Assembly (NCBI GenBank): GCA_038503075.1
Contig: JBCAML010000011.1
Coordinates: 682,001 to 746,000 of the forward strand
DNA from: Gyromitra esculenta
Lineage: Eukaryota; Ascomycota; Pezizomycetes; Pezizales; Discinaceae
Direction of reading: 5' to 3'
Length of the DNA: 64,000 nucleotides
The notes beneath the pieces are model-generated. The model saw only the letters and a program-made list of their open reading frames with translations. It was not told the DNA's origin and ran no database searches. A program made the translations under genes and the position numbers. Below, one piece after another: positions 43,801 to 54,507 of this stretch (positions within the stretch are counted from its first letter, which is position 1; each line of letters opens with the position of its first letter).

Positions 43801-45246
43801 CGTGAGAGATGTATCTCAGGACTCGCGAGGACCGGAAGAGTCACTGTTGTTTCCAGTATCCCCAGTATACGAAGCAATCGTAGTATTCAAGCAGCAGCGC
43901 AGCACAAGTTTGGTGTCGAGAGATGGTAGGAGAGAATTGAAGGAAAGGTAGTAAAAAAGGGTACTCGCAGGCCATTATGCACAGCAAAAGCAAGACCCGA
44001 AAGCCTCTCCATTAATTCAAGTGGCGCCGATACTACAGAGGTTGGGCCCTGAGATAGCAGTGTTTAGTGACAGCGGAGGAGGCTGTTGGCCCTGAATGGG
44101 GCTGGTGACAGCCGAGACAAGCCCAGGGGTTGGAATTCAAGCATGCGAGAGAAGGAATTGGTGCGAAAAGAAGCTCGTTCTGCATATCTTGCTGGGCTGT
44201 CTTATGCAGGTGGTTGATGAGGAATGCTGTTTGCCAATTCCACATTCCAGAAACCGGCCACCCCTCGTAATTCGCTATCTGCAATTCGCCTGTCACTACT
44301 ATTTTAAGGCTCGATATGCAACTAATCTTGCGGTACGGCGTGGCAGTATTGCGCTAGTTTGGTGCTGCCGTGTCGAGTAGATATTCTGGAGGCCTCGTGG
44401 CATGGCAGCAAAATCCAGGGTTGGTTTTAGATTGCCTATAAATCCAGCCCATCTGAGCACATAGCTAAATCTAGGTACCATGCCCTACCACTGAGTGTAC
44501 TATGCTCTTGTAATTATTAAGATGAGGTTCGTGGGATTCGCATGACAAGGTCAATGATTTCTTGGCCATATTATCTGTTTGGGGTTTTCAGCACAGCTTT
44601 AATCCCAACCACCCTAAGAAAGTATTTTCGTCAACACACCTAAATTTGGTGCAATCTGTTCAGATCACTCAAGCTTAACCTAGCTACGTTCATCTAGCTG
44701 TCTGCTCTCTTCCTACGTAGTAAGAGCGCAATCTTAAACCCTCTGACGCTGGCGGGATTTTAGTAAGGAAAAAAAAATCTAATTATTTTGAATACAACGC
44801 ACCTTTCACTCGTCCATCTGTAACCCTGAAACGGGTAGATTTGGGGACTAGGCGCTATCCTGGCCAGAACGATTGAGATATAGACCAGAAACTGACGAAA
44901 ATCATTTACCCATGGCGTTGAGGTCAAGACGCAGTCACTTTTTTTGGCAAAAGTAACCGACCCACTTATGAATAGCAAAGGTTTAGTACTACTTTTGGGC
45001 GAGTAAAACTCGCGTTCAGAACTCTCCGAGATTGTAAAATAGTCTGTGACCGCTTTTAAGCCCTATTCAATCACTTTGCTGGTAAGACGCCATATAAAGT
45101 ATCGCCTCGATCCCTCGCTTTCTTCGCTTTATCCTCTTCCACCATCGTTCACCACGTTTGCTTCACCAAAGATATTCTGAGTACTCAGAGATCTCCAGTT
45201 ATTCAACAGCCACATATCATATGCTTTCCCATTTTCAATCTACACA
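43801..45246. other. Intergenic, divergent promoters
   Basis: Divergent promoters of the kelch-type gene (-) and the signal-peptide/TM gene (+). No supported gene; short frames near 44033-44380 and 44760-44978 have no recognisable content. GC content falls sharply after about 43800. Confidence 0.5.
45093..45098 (+). promoter_or_regulatory. Probable TATA box of the 45247 gene
   Basis: TATAAA lies 149 bp before the ATG, followed by a pyrimidine-rich stretch (45110-45160) typical of fungal transcription start regions. Confidence 0.45.
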
Positions 45247-46370
45247 ATGACACCGTATAGATTTATCTCAGCTCTCCCAGTACTCTCTCTTGCCCTTGCG
45301 GCCCCTCTTTCCTCCACTTCAACTTTGCCAGAGGTCACCACTGGTGATGCTGTCCCACCCTACCCCACTCCAGTCCTCTTCACAACCGAAACCCTCCCGC
45401 TCGACTACCAAGTTCTCCCATCTGGCCCTCTCGCCGCGCTTGCGTATCCGGATGAGCTACCAGCAGGCTTCAATGCGCAGAAGGCCTGGGAGGATGAGGA
45501 ATTTAGCATTACTTCAGGCGCTTCGACTCCTCACTCGGAGATGGATTTTTCCATTATCGAAATCCCCGCCGAGCCTGCACCCGCGGCCGAGACTGAGTTC
45601 CAACTCCCCGAGACTAAGCATACCAGCAAGGGAATTTGGGCCGACCTTCTCCGCACGATTTCCAACTTCCGGACACCCTCGACCGCGCCCTCTATTGCCG
45701 ACAAATACGACACTCCAGTGCCAAGTATCCCTGAATTAGACTTCGGACCAGCGTTCGACGAGAAAGACATAACAGATGCGTTATTCTCCGGTTTCTCCAA
45801 GAGGGGTCTCTCCAGCAGCGGCTCACTCAAGACTTCTGCCACCCTCGGATCCTATCCTTCCAATTCAGAAAAAGCCAAAAGACACCTATCAAGCGAAGAC
45901 ACCGGACCAGGTTTGTACCCCCCCGGGCCCATCCCCTACTTAATACCATCTAACACCCCCCCCCAGTCGCAGTCATAGCTCCCCACACCTCCGTACACCT
46001 CCCTCCTCAACCTCTAATCCAGCTCTCCCTCGCCACAATCGCAAAGCTGAACCGCAATATACAATTCACCAGCCCCTTTAAGCACTCGGCCCATACCACC
46101 ATGGCTATCATCGGTACTCCGTTCTCCCCGTCTGCTAGCGCTTACAACCGGATCATCCCGCACCAGGAGCCTGCGCTGCAAGATAAGGACTCCAAAAACT
46201 GGAGACCTAGGGGTGGTGTTCTTGCGCGGGTATCGGAAGCTGATCTTTTGTATCTTTCTTCGATGGCGGTTTTTGGTATGGTGCTTTGTTTTGTGGCTGT
46301 TTGGATTAGAAGGAGGAATGTTGCGAGGCGGAGGGTGGTGCTGCCGAGGTTTGTTGAGAAGCAGGGGTAG
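45247..46370 (+). CDS. Signal-peptide/single-TM protein of unknown function, two exons
   Basis: No family was recognised. Exons 45247-45910 and 45967-46370 join in frame (GTTTGT donor, CTAAC branch, CAG acceptor) to give 355 residues. A signal peptide (1-19, FISALPVLSLALA) is followed by a Pro/Ser/Thr/Glu-rich, probably disordered ectodomain (20-305). One membrane span lies at about 312-333 (LLYLSSMAVFGMVLCFVAVW), then a short tail rich in Arg (IRRRNVARRR). This topology predicts a type I membrane protein with an acidic outer part. Coding character is supported by the open second exon, which continues the frame after removal of a 56-bp intron. A possible KR cleavage site precedes GLSSSG (about 183). 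Confidence 0.7.
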
Positions 46371-46903
46371 AGCGCAGATGGTGGGAGGGATATATATATA
46401 TATGGTGATGATAGTAAGGGGGAGGTATATGGTCAAGACGATGGTGTTTTTGTGTTGGCGATCGTGCTGGTACGTAAATTTCTCGATTGGTTTTGGATGT
46501 TTATTTTTAGTTGTTTGTGAAGATGCAGGTAAAAATTTTTTTTACTCTTGTTGGTGGAAGGGTGGAATGCGGTTTGTTCCCGGCTTTAAGGCTGGGTGAA
46601 TGTTTTGTTGTTGTTTTTCCATCAAGGCTGTACGTATCTGGTGTTTTTTGTGGAGCGGTAAAGGGCTCTGGCTTAACTTAGGAACTTTGTAGATCAACGA
46701 GCGCAATAAAAAGATATATAAGTCAGGCAGTGTCGTTCGCTGATTAAGTCTAAGAAGATAAAGCCCTGGTATTAATTATAGTGGTACAATCGCTCTCTAT
46801 ATAACGCTTGAAGGCTTAAAAATTTAACACTCACTCACTTACGGTTAGTATATTAAATATTAAGCACTCACAGGGTCTATATATCCCTATCCCTTCTGCT
46901 TCT
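46371..46903. other. Convergent 3' region
   Basis: Between the stop codons of the TM gene (+) and the HAUS1-like gene (-). AT-rich, no gene. Confidence 0.55.
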
Positions 46904-47860
46904 TCAGCTCCCTACCATCCCATCATAAAACCGCTCTCTCTTCGCTTCCAGCTCCTGCAGCTCCATCGCAACACGTTCAACTTCCAATCTTGCCAAATCC
47001 TTCTCTGGGGGCAACCCTTGGAACCCTCGTGCCTGGTCTTCTAAGTTGAGAACGTGCTCCTTTAGCGCTAATACGGCCTTCTCCTGTTCAATGAGTGCTT
47101 CGACTGTCACGCCGGATGCAGCACGAGAGGAGGTATATTCACTCTGGTCAAATCAATACCACTCCACAGATGCGATATGGAAAAAGGGGCCCACCTCAAG
47201 AGCCTCAACCCGCTCCTCATAATCCTCAGTCTTACGCTGTAAATGCCGACTAGTTCTCGTCCACTCCGCAACCTGCCCCGCAAGCTCAGGTGGGACTTTA
47301 TATTCCTCCCCATGTTCGAGCTTTCTAAGCTGCTCTCTCAACAAGCCCAAATCGCGCTGGAGCCACTTGTGCAGGCCGTCGATACGAAGGGTTTGCTGTG
47401 TTATGGAGAACTCCTCCTTGGTTAAATCGATCAGACCCGATGCCAGCTTCTGGGAGCTTGTTGATGTGGACCCAAGCGCTACTGATAAGAGAGCTATTGA
47501 GTTGAGAGCTCTGGTTCCTTCCGAGGTAAGGTTCTCTTCCAATGCCGCCAACACGCTCTCCTCGGTCTTCCCCAGCTCGGCAAGTTCTTCATCTCGTTTC
47601 TTAAGCTCGGCCAAAGCCTTTTCTTTAACCTTCTTTTCTAGCGCCCGTTCTTCATCGGCAGCTTCGTTCGCAGCGGCGAGGGCAAGGAGAGCTTTAAGTG
47701 TGTCTGCGTTCCGCTCGAAGGATGGCACCGGTGAAGGGTGGTGGCGGGTAATGAGCCATTGATCGACATAAGACCAGTCCTTTGCGAGCTGCGACTGCTG
47801 ACGGGCAGCTGAGGGCGAGAAGACCTTTGCGGGAGACCAGATGTCGCGATAATCTGCCAT
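46904..47860 (-). CDS. HAUS augmin-like complex subunit 1 homologue, two exons
   Basis: Augmin recruits gamma-tubulin to existing spindle microtubules to branch new ones. Exons 47860-47195 and 47143-46904 (51-bp intron, phase 0) give 301 residues; animal HAUS1 is about 280. The N-terminus has a WL...HP.P.FERNADTL pattern (residues about 34-55) matching the start of HAUS1, then nearly continuous coiled coil (about 60-290). The C-terminal stretch GLPPEKDLARLEVERVAMEL matches the HAUS1 end pattern, where P-x2-x-LA-x-hydrophobic-E is followed by a helix. The ATG at 47860 is the first true one. It is divergent from the ankyrin gene at 48050 with 189 bp between starts. The alternative is an unrelated coiled-coil protein. 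Confidence 0.7.
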
Positions 47861-47932
47861 TGAAGCAGCGCCGAGGGGGAGTTGTGCCCGGTTGGAGTTT
47901 CGTGGACCGACGTTGTGCAAGGGTTGGGGCTG

Positions 47933-47946
47933 GGGTTAGGGTTGAG
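47933..47946 (+). promoter_or_regulatory. Telobox-like motif in a divergent promoter
   Basis: GGGTTAGGGTTGAG, identical to 31738-31751, lies 73 bp upstream of the HAUS1-like ATG (read on the opposite strand) and about 100 bp upstream of the ankyrin gene ATG. Confidence 0.4.
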
Positions 47947-48049
47947 GTGGTTGGTGCTTAGGATTCTTGGAATCTTACTGTAAAGCAACCTCCAACTCCA
48001 ACTGCGAATCTCTCCCTCCAGAGAAAGAAAAAGAAAACCTATATGAGCT

Positions 48050-49288
48050 ATGCCACTACTTAAATTCCCAAATGAGCTCTTCTACCTCATCGCAAAATAC
48101 CTAAGCCCCAGAGAGCTCAACTTGCTCTGTCAAACAAACCGCCGTCTGAACACTGTACTAGCACCACTTCTCCACAAACTGATGATCCAAGAAAAGAATA
48201 CGCTACTCTTGTGGGCTGCCAAGAGAGGCAATGTGCCGATGGCCAAACTGCTACTCAAGAACGATGCCGATATCAACTTCTGGCATTCCAGGAGCACACC
48301 GCTTATCGGGGCAGTGTCCTACGGCCAGGAAGACATGGTCAGGTTTCTGCTTGAGAGCGGTGCCAGAGTAGAAAACTCTGGATACCCTGGAAGATCAGCA
48401 CTTCACGTTGCATCGCTGAAGTCCGGAGGTGAATCGATAGCTAGACTACTTATTGAGAAAGACGCCAACGTGGATGCCGTGGATGAGAGTGGAATGGCTC
48501 CGTTACACTATGCAGTTATCAGTGAAAACAAACCCATGGTTAAGCTTCTAATTGAGAAGAGATGCGACGTTAATGTCAAGCGCGGCACCGAGGACAAAGC
48601 GACAGCTCTGCATTACGCTTCACAGAAAATAGACACCGAAATCGCCAGTATACTACTTGATGCAGGCGCCAATGTTGCCTCTACAGACAGCAAGGGTAGA
48701 ACTCCACTTCACTTAACAGCGAGCCGCGGGAGCCAATTCGAAGCAGCTGCGAGTCTGCTCCTTGAGAAGGGCTCCGACATCAACGCCGCAGACTCGAATG
48801 GAAGCACACCGCTATTTATAGCAGCGGAAAAGGCTTGCACCCCAATGGTCAAACTACTCCTAAGCAAAGGGGCTTATGCCGCCTCCAGAGATGAGCACCA
48901 GAACACGGCACTCCACGTTATCGCAAATTCCCCATTAGCAATCGGTGGTGTATCCATAATTGGCCTCCTCGTGGAAAGCGGCATCGATATTGACGCTCGA
49001 GACTATCGTGGCAACACTGCGCTCCATGATGCCGCATTCAACATGTATGATCGCGTCGTAAGTGAGCTTTTAAAGCACGGAGCAAATACCGAAGCCCTGA
49101 ACGAGAGTGGAAAAACTCCACTGGGTCATATCGCAAAAATCCACAATTGCAAAGACTCTCGATTGCTCTCTACCATTCAGGCTCTCCTCGAGAATGGTGC
49201 CAATATCGAGGCTTTGGACGACGAAGATAGAAGAGCATTAGATCTCACTTTATCTACGGTCGAGACACCGCCACGTATTCGAACTTAG
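48050..49288 (+). CDS. F-box-like/ankyrin-repeat protein, C-terminus truncated
   Basis: 412 residues in one exon. The N-terminus (MPLLKFPNELFYLIAKYLSP, 1-45) is F-box-like and closely parallels the start of the gene at 55168. About ten ankyrin repeats follow (about 50-400), with repeated cores such as ALHVASL, PLHYAVI, ALHYASQ and PLHLTAS. F-box/ankyrin proteins may act as substrate adaptors for SCF ubiquitin ligases; the target is unknown. The frame stops at TAG 49286-49288, but the same frame continues with ankyrin-like coding beyond it to 49474, broken once more by TGA. The protein is therefore probably a shortened form. The gene is divergent from the HAUS1-like gene. Confidence 0.85.
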   Translation: MPLLKFPNELFYLIAKYLSPRELNLLCQTNRRLNTVLAPLLHKLMIQEKNTLLLWAAKRGNVPMAKLLLKNDADINFWHSRSTPLIGAVSYGQEDMVRFLLESGARVENSGYPGRSALHVASLKSGGESIARLLIEKDANVDAVDESGMAPLHYAVISENKPMVKLLIEKRCDVNVKRGTEDKATALHYASQKIDTEIASILLDAGANVASTDSKGRTPLHLTASRGSQFEAAASLLLEKGSDINAADSNGSTPLFIAAEKACTPMVKLLLSKGAYAASRDEHQNTALHVIANSPLAIGGVSIIGLLVESGIDIDARDYRGNTALHDAAFNMYDRVVSELLKHGANTEALNESGKTPLGHIAKIHNCKDSRLLSTIQALLENGANIEALDDEDRRALDLTLSTVETPPRIRT

Positions 49289-49474
49289 ATGTTCCAGGAG
49301 AATGGTACCAATCCGAATGCTCAAGACGAGCCTCATAGGAGGATACCGTTGCATTTGGTTCAGCGCTGATATTTCAACCTGGATAATGAGGGGCATACGA
49401 CTCGCGATCTTGTGGCTCACACTCTCGAACGAAATGAGGACCAGACGCAGATATTGTCATTGTTTCTTTCGTAA
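49289..49474 (+). pseudogene. Decayed 3' end of the ankyrin gene
   Basis: Same reading frame as 48050-49288. Directly after the TAG it reads MFQENGTNPNAQDEPHRRIP, an ankyrin repeat start resembling the preceding LLENGANIEALDD unit. A TGA follows at 49367-49369, then NLDNEGHTTRDLVAHTLE to a TAA at 49472-49474. Two in-frame nonsense codons without frameshift suggest recent loss of the last repeats, or stop-codon readthrough; truncation is the simpler reading. Confidence 0.65.
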
Positions 49475-52400
49475 AGGCATACTACTTAAAACTAGTTCTT
49501 TTTTTTTCTCTCCTTTCTTCGTTTGTTGAAACCTCTTGCAAAACCCTATTTTTTTTATGCACTAAATTTGGTCAGTGCAAGATTTCGGCCGATCTTAACA
49601 TAAGTGCATTCTGGCTAGAGATCACGGCATAGTGCAAATATTTCTTTGATTGGTTGATTGATTCACTTTGCTTTAAATATTTTTTTACTAGCTAAAAAAT
49701 AAAGTCTAGTTCTTCAATGAACCTAAGTACATAACAGTAAGCTCCAGCCTTTAAAGCCAAAGTTGACAACGAAAGGTAAGAAATGAAATAAGCAAAAAAA
49801 CTGAGAAGCATCCTTACCTTTGCTCTCCTTAGCCTTCATCCTGAAAATAAAAACCATTTATTTACTGGTTTATGTGGTAGACGTGGGCTAGTTTGGTGGG
49901 TTGCACTCGCTGTTATCTATAAGCCAAGTCAGGTTTATTGAAGAACCAGACTTTATTTAGACTTCCTATCAGCTTGTTCGTGATCATGCATATCCCACCT
50001 TTCGAGATCATTTTTGGAAATATCACGCGATTTCTTAACCACAAGGCCAGCATAGTGGTTCTAGCCTCGTCTTAAGTAGCTACCACCCTAAGTAGCTCTC
50101 AGTTAAATCCTCTAGGATGGAGGGCTCATCGTTCGAACTCCTGTCATAGATTAAAGGGGCGCCATTCATTAGCATAAGGCCTTTGGTAGAAAAAGTACCT
50201 TTCGATACTAGCTCCACTCTAGTTGAAACATTTGAAACATAGGCTCAGCGATTTACTCATATATCGTGATAACTATGCACACAATACATATGTAGGTATT
50301 ATTGGTGTCAAGAGGTTGCAAGTGTTCTACTTCTCACCAGATTTGATGGCAAAACGAGGATCAATACCTCCCTGAGAGTTCGTTTGTCAACCCTGCTACC
50401 CTCCACTGGTTTGCCTCGCAGCAAACATCCACAGCTCGTAGCAGCGCATGTCTTTGAGTCACTGCCAATGTGTTAGAGCAGCCCCACGCCTTATGTTTGG
50501 GGTCCCTTCCAGCACAGAGCGTATCCCCCTATAACCTGACGCGAAGATTCATGGTTGTGCGATTGTCGCGTCTAGATGCCTGACTGGTGTCACCAGGGCT
50601 TCGCTCGCAGTGAGTCCATAGCGATCTGAGCGTGAGCTTCTCCGCCCTAGAGCTACAGCTCCACTTAGCGTAAGAGATTGTTCCCACTGCCAACAACCTT
50701 TCACTGGGCAGTTGCAGCGGTATGAGATGTGGGGTCTCAGGCTAAATGATCGTCCTTGCGCATAACAGTGCCTCACCCCGTGCCCAGGGCTCTAGCAACG
50801 GCGCTGTGACCAGACGAGAGAGTTGATACGAGTAGCCATGAGATTCAGTCATATCCAATTCCAAAAACGTATTGTCGCCGAATTACCACGATAGGCTATA
50901 TACTGGGCCTTAGACGCAACACGTACAACGTAGGCATTGCGAGCTGTACGGCCTGAGTATCCATGTTTGCGTATCTCGAATCCCTACGAAAGCGGTAGAA
51001 CAATGGCAGTCGTTGGGTTTAGAGAGGAGCAGTGGGAGATTCTGCTGAAACCCAGCCAAGATTGCGCCATTCCTCTATGCGCAGAGCTACCTTTTTTTTG
51101 TTCAGGTTTGTTGGTTGGAAAAAAAAGAGTGGTTGCAACTCTGCGCGTGGCTATATACAGAGGCAATATAATTTGATCCCCGGTCGTCCGGAACAGGAAT
51201 ATATCTGTTGAGTAGAAAGGGAGGAAGTTTTTCCGTAATAAAACTACTGAAAGTTCCCAACGAATTCGAATCAGGGTGTTAATTGCACCATTGCGAATAT
51301 TGTCCTGTAAAAACAACCTCCCTCCCCAATTGTGTCAGAGTGACGGGGGAAAAACAATATGGTAAAAACCTCCTACCCATAGCCACCAAGGTTGCAAGGG
51401 GATATCAACCTTTCCCCCCCCCAGGAAACCCCCTCTACCATCCTTATATTCTCGAATATTAGTTGTTAGGATTCTGATCCATATCCGGATAGGGACTTCC
51501 CACTATCATGAGCTGAAGGGTGATTTAATCGGAGATCGGTCCGGTGTTCTCACATTTGCATATGGCCAGGAATTTTCTTTCGCGTGATAAGTAATATCCA
51601 CGGAAATCTGCAATCTGCGTATTTTTCCTTTCTCGTTCGTTCGTTCGTTCATTCGTTGAGTTAGTCAAAAACAAAATTACACAAGAACCCTCAGTCTTGC
51701 ATGACGTATGGGTGTTTAGTACCCTTACACCTTATCGTACCAAAAAATTCGATCGATAAGAACAAACCAAAAAAAGAGGTTGAGCTAGAAGTAAATTGGG
51801 AGGCCCGGGTGCTAGATTGGGGGGGTGTGGAGAAAGGGCGAACACTGACCGATTTTAACTGCGCAAAGAATGCGCAGATAGCTCCTGTACGCAGCGTGCG
51901 CAGGGACTTGTCCGTATACATCTACAAATCGCAGGGAGCAAAAGGGTTTCTTCTGAGACATTATTTTCCTCCCCCTCCCCCCTCCCCCCCTCCACTGGTC
52001 TGCATACATGTATAACTGACGTCTCACAATTAAGGATTCTTATCCAATGGGTGTGAAATTGAATTGGTACGGTATTCGTACACATCATTCTCATGAATGC
52101 GGTAGTAAATTAGTAGTACTACTCGTATCCTCATACCATTTTTAAAATGGGCCAGGTCCGCATATTATACAGACTGCCCTGAATGTACCTGTTTTATATG
52201 GGATGCAGAGGTAGCCCGTTTTAAAAACGTCATGAGAATACGAGTACAGAGTTCTCGAGTGTAATGCGGTAGCCATCCTGACTTATCTCCACACTATCTA
52301 AACGAGTTAATACGGTACCGAGAAAAAAAAAATACCCACTTTCCATACGTATCTATCAATTGGCTCAGCCGGGTGCCTTGGAATAATTCTCGATAAGGCA

Positions 52401-52845
52401 GGCAGTGTTTGTTTGCTTTTTTTCTGCTTTGCGCACTCCCCACCCTATACGCAGTAGAAGAAGAAAAGCTAAGCAGAGATTGGGGGGACAATTTGCTTTG
52501 GTATTGTACTGAACCTTAATTTGACCTCGCACGTGCATGCGCAGCTCGTTGGGTTTTTTCAAAACTTCGAAAAACTTATATATATATATCTACCGTAGCT
52601 GTGGAATTGATCTATGTCTTTAGAGCATTAAACATAATTTAGTCTTCACAATCACTGACACATACTACATTGCCTCTTCTTCAGTTATTTATATATCTTT
52701 ATTTCTGAAATTCCACAACCTCCTTCCCAGTAATTGTAAAAGAAACGAAAGAAGCAACCCGAATAGTACAGAGAGAGAGGAACACAAGACAGAAGGATAA
52801 TAAGATACAAAGCGACAATCCCCCCAAAAAAGAAAAAACAATATC
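49475..52845. other. 3.4-kb stretch without a gene
   Basis: No supported gene. Features seen: a tRNA-like trace at about 50048-50143, a more GC-rich block at 50390-50830 of unknown origin with no open frame, TACATGTA at 52005-52012 and a foldback element at 52120-52246. Short frames at 50937-51316 and 51691-52015 have no recognisable content. Confidence 0.45.
52120..52246. mobile_element. Small foldback element with 33-bp inverted repeats
   Basis: Positions 52120-52152 and the reverse complement of 52214-52246 match at 28 of 33 positions (both begin TACTCGTAT). The 61-bp centre is non-coding. A 10-bp direct repeat AATGCGGTAG stands outside both arms (52096-52105 and 52263-52272), 14-16 bp away, and may be an insertion-site duplication if the true ends lie further out. 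The layout fits a MITE remnant; family unknown. Confidence 0.6.
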
Positions 52846-54507
52846 TTAGTACTGAAATTTAAACGAACCACCACCACCACCAAACGGACTTCCTCCCCCG
52901 CCTCCCGGTCTAAACATAAATTGCTGTCCTCCACCACCGAAACCACCGAAGCCACCGAAGGGATGTCCACCCTGATTGAACGGATTCTGCCCCTCTTGAC
53001 TGTTGGGATCGTCGCCACGATCGAACCTTTCCTTGAGCTCTGGGTTCGCCAACACTTCATACGCTTCGTTGATACTCGCCATCTTCTTTTCGACTTCTTC
53101 TTTACTCAGGTCACCACGGTATTTGTCAGGGTGATACAGCTTGGTCATCCTGCGGTACGCCTTCTTAATCTCATGCTCGGACGCGTCACGCGACACCCCA
53201 AGAACTTTATAATAATCTTTCGTTTTACTTCGTCGTAGTAGGGTTTGTGCCTCCTGCTGCTTCGTGGGGATCCGACGGTCTGCAGGGTGCGCCTCTTTCG
53301 CAGTCTCAAGGACGCGGATAGCCTCCTCGAAGAGATCCTCTGATATCAAGCGGGAAGCTTTGGCTAGGAGGCCTGAGAGCGAGTTGGGGTTGAGAGTGAG
53401 GGCTTCGTCGCAGTACGGACGACCCTTCTTGAGGGAGTTCATTTCGGTGTAGGTGTCGCAGGCGAGGTCGATGAGCTCGGCGAGGAGCTCTTGGGGACAA
53501 ATTTCGTTAATGTAACCGGCGTTTTTGAGGGTAGTGGTTTCAGATCTGACTTCGACGAGGAGGCCGTCTTCGGGGTCGGTGAGGAGCCTGGCTGCTTCAC
53601 TGTATTTACGGCTCTCGCGGAGGGCGGCTAGGCGGGCGGTAGACTTGCGAAGGTTCTTAAGGCGACGGAGGGTAGTGGAGCAGGGGCGTGAATCTGGGTC
53701 GCTATGTAAACATTTGCGGAGCTGAGCGGCAGCTCGGTCGTAGTCGTTGACGGAGAAATATAAGAGGGCAGCGATCTGGAGGTGGGGTGTGATGTCGCCA
53801 GAATTGATCTGGGCGAGATGTCTAAAGCAGTAGGATTAGCTGTATATTCCAAACAACAATAAATGTAATTTGGTAGAGTAGTGTAGCAATAGTAATAAGA
53901 GAAAGGGACAATACGTCAGATCTCCTACAGCTTCATGAACTTCTCCACGAGCAAGTCTGCACTTTGCTCTTAAACCCCTCAAACTTGCCATTCCTTGCGC
54001 CACCATGATAGCCGTCCCTGCATCCGTCATACAAGTTTCCCAATCGCCCTTCTTCTCTGCCTCCTGTGCAGACAGGGCCGCATTCTCCGCCACATCGACT
54101 TCCGCAACCTCCTCACTATGTCCCGCGCCCGCCGCACGATAATCCCTCCTCGCAGCATCCCAGTCTCCCGTCCTCGCCTTCAGCTTCGCGCGCTGCAGCA
54201 ACGCAGCCTCAAAATCCGGCTTGAGGCTCAGCACGGCGTTGAAATCGGCAGACGCCTGCGAGGACCTGCCAAGCGAGAGATAGGTTGCGCCGCGCTTGAA
54301 GATTGTCAGGTAGTTTGATGGATCCTTCTTGATGGCGGCATCAAAATGATCCAGCGCCCCGTGCATGTCGCCTTGGGCGAGGAGGGCATTGGCGGAAGCA
54401 ATGAGGGAGGACACGGGGAGATTGGAGTCGGGGAGGTCGGTGGCGAGAGTGAAGGATGAAGAGAACATAGCCGCCGCAAGGGCGATACTGCAAAGCCGAA
54501 TTATCAT
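52846..54507 (-). CDS. ER DnaJ/TPR co-chaperone (DNAJC3/P58IPK-like), two exons
   Basis: A lumenal ER co-chaperone that holds unfolded proteins and stimulates the Hsp70 Kar2/BiP. Exons 54507-53915 and 53821-52846 (phase 2) give 522 residues; animal P58IPK is about 500. A signal peptide (1-23, SIALAAAMFSSSFTLA) is followed by TPR units from about 35 to 385 (e.g. ANALLAQGDMHGALDHFDAA). The J domain (about 397-465, DYYKVLGVSRDASEHEIKKA) has an intact HPD motif (YHPDKYRG), followed by a Gly/Phe-rich tail (GGHPFGGFGGFGGGG). No KDEL-type end is seen (ends FKFQY). The ATG at 54507 was chosen because it starts a good signal peptide; the frame upstream is open but unconvincing. A TATA-like TTTTATATAC (54697-54706, minus strand) lies about 190 bp upstream. 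Confidence 0.93.

Noticed and set aside
50390..50830. GC-richer block suspected to be an rDNA or organelle fragment
   Set aside because: It did not match the large-subunit rRNA sequence I could recall and has no open frame or tRNA. Origin left open; a nucleotide search would settle it.
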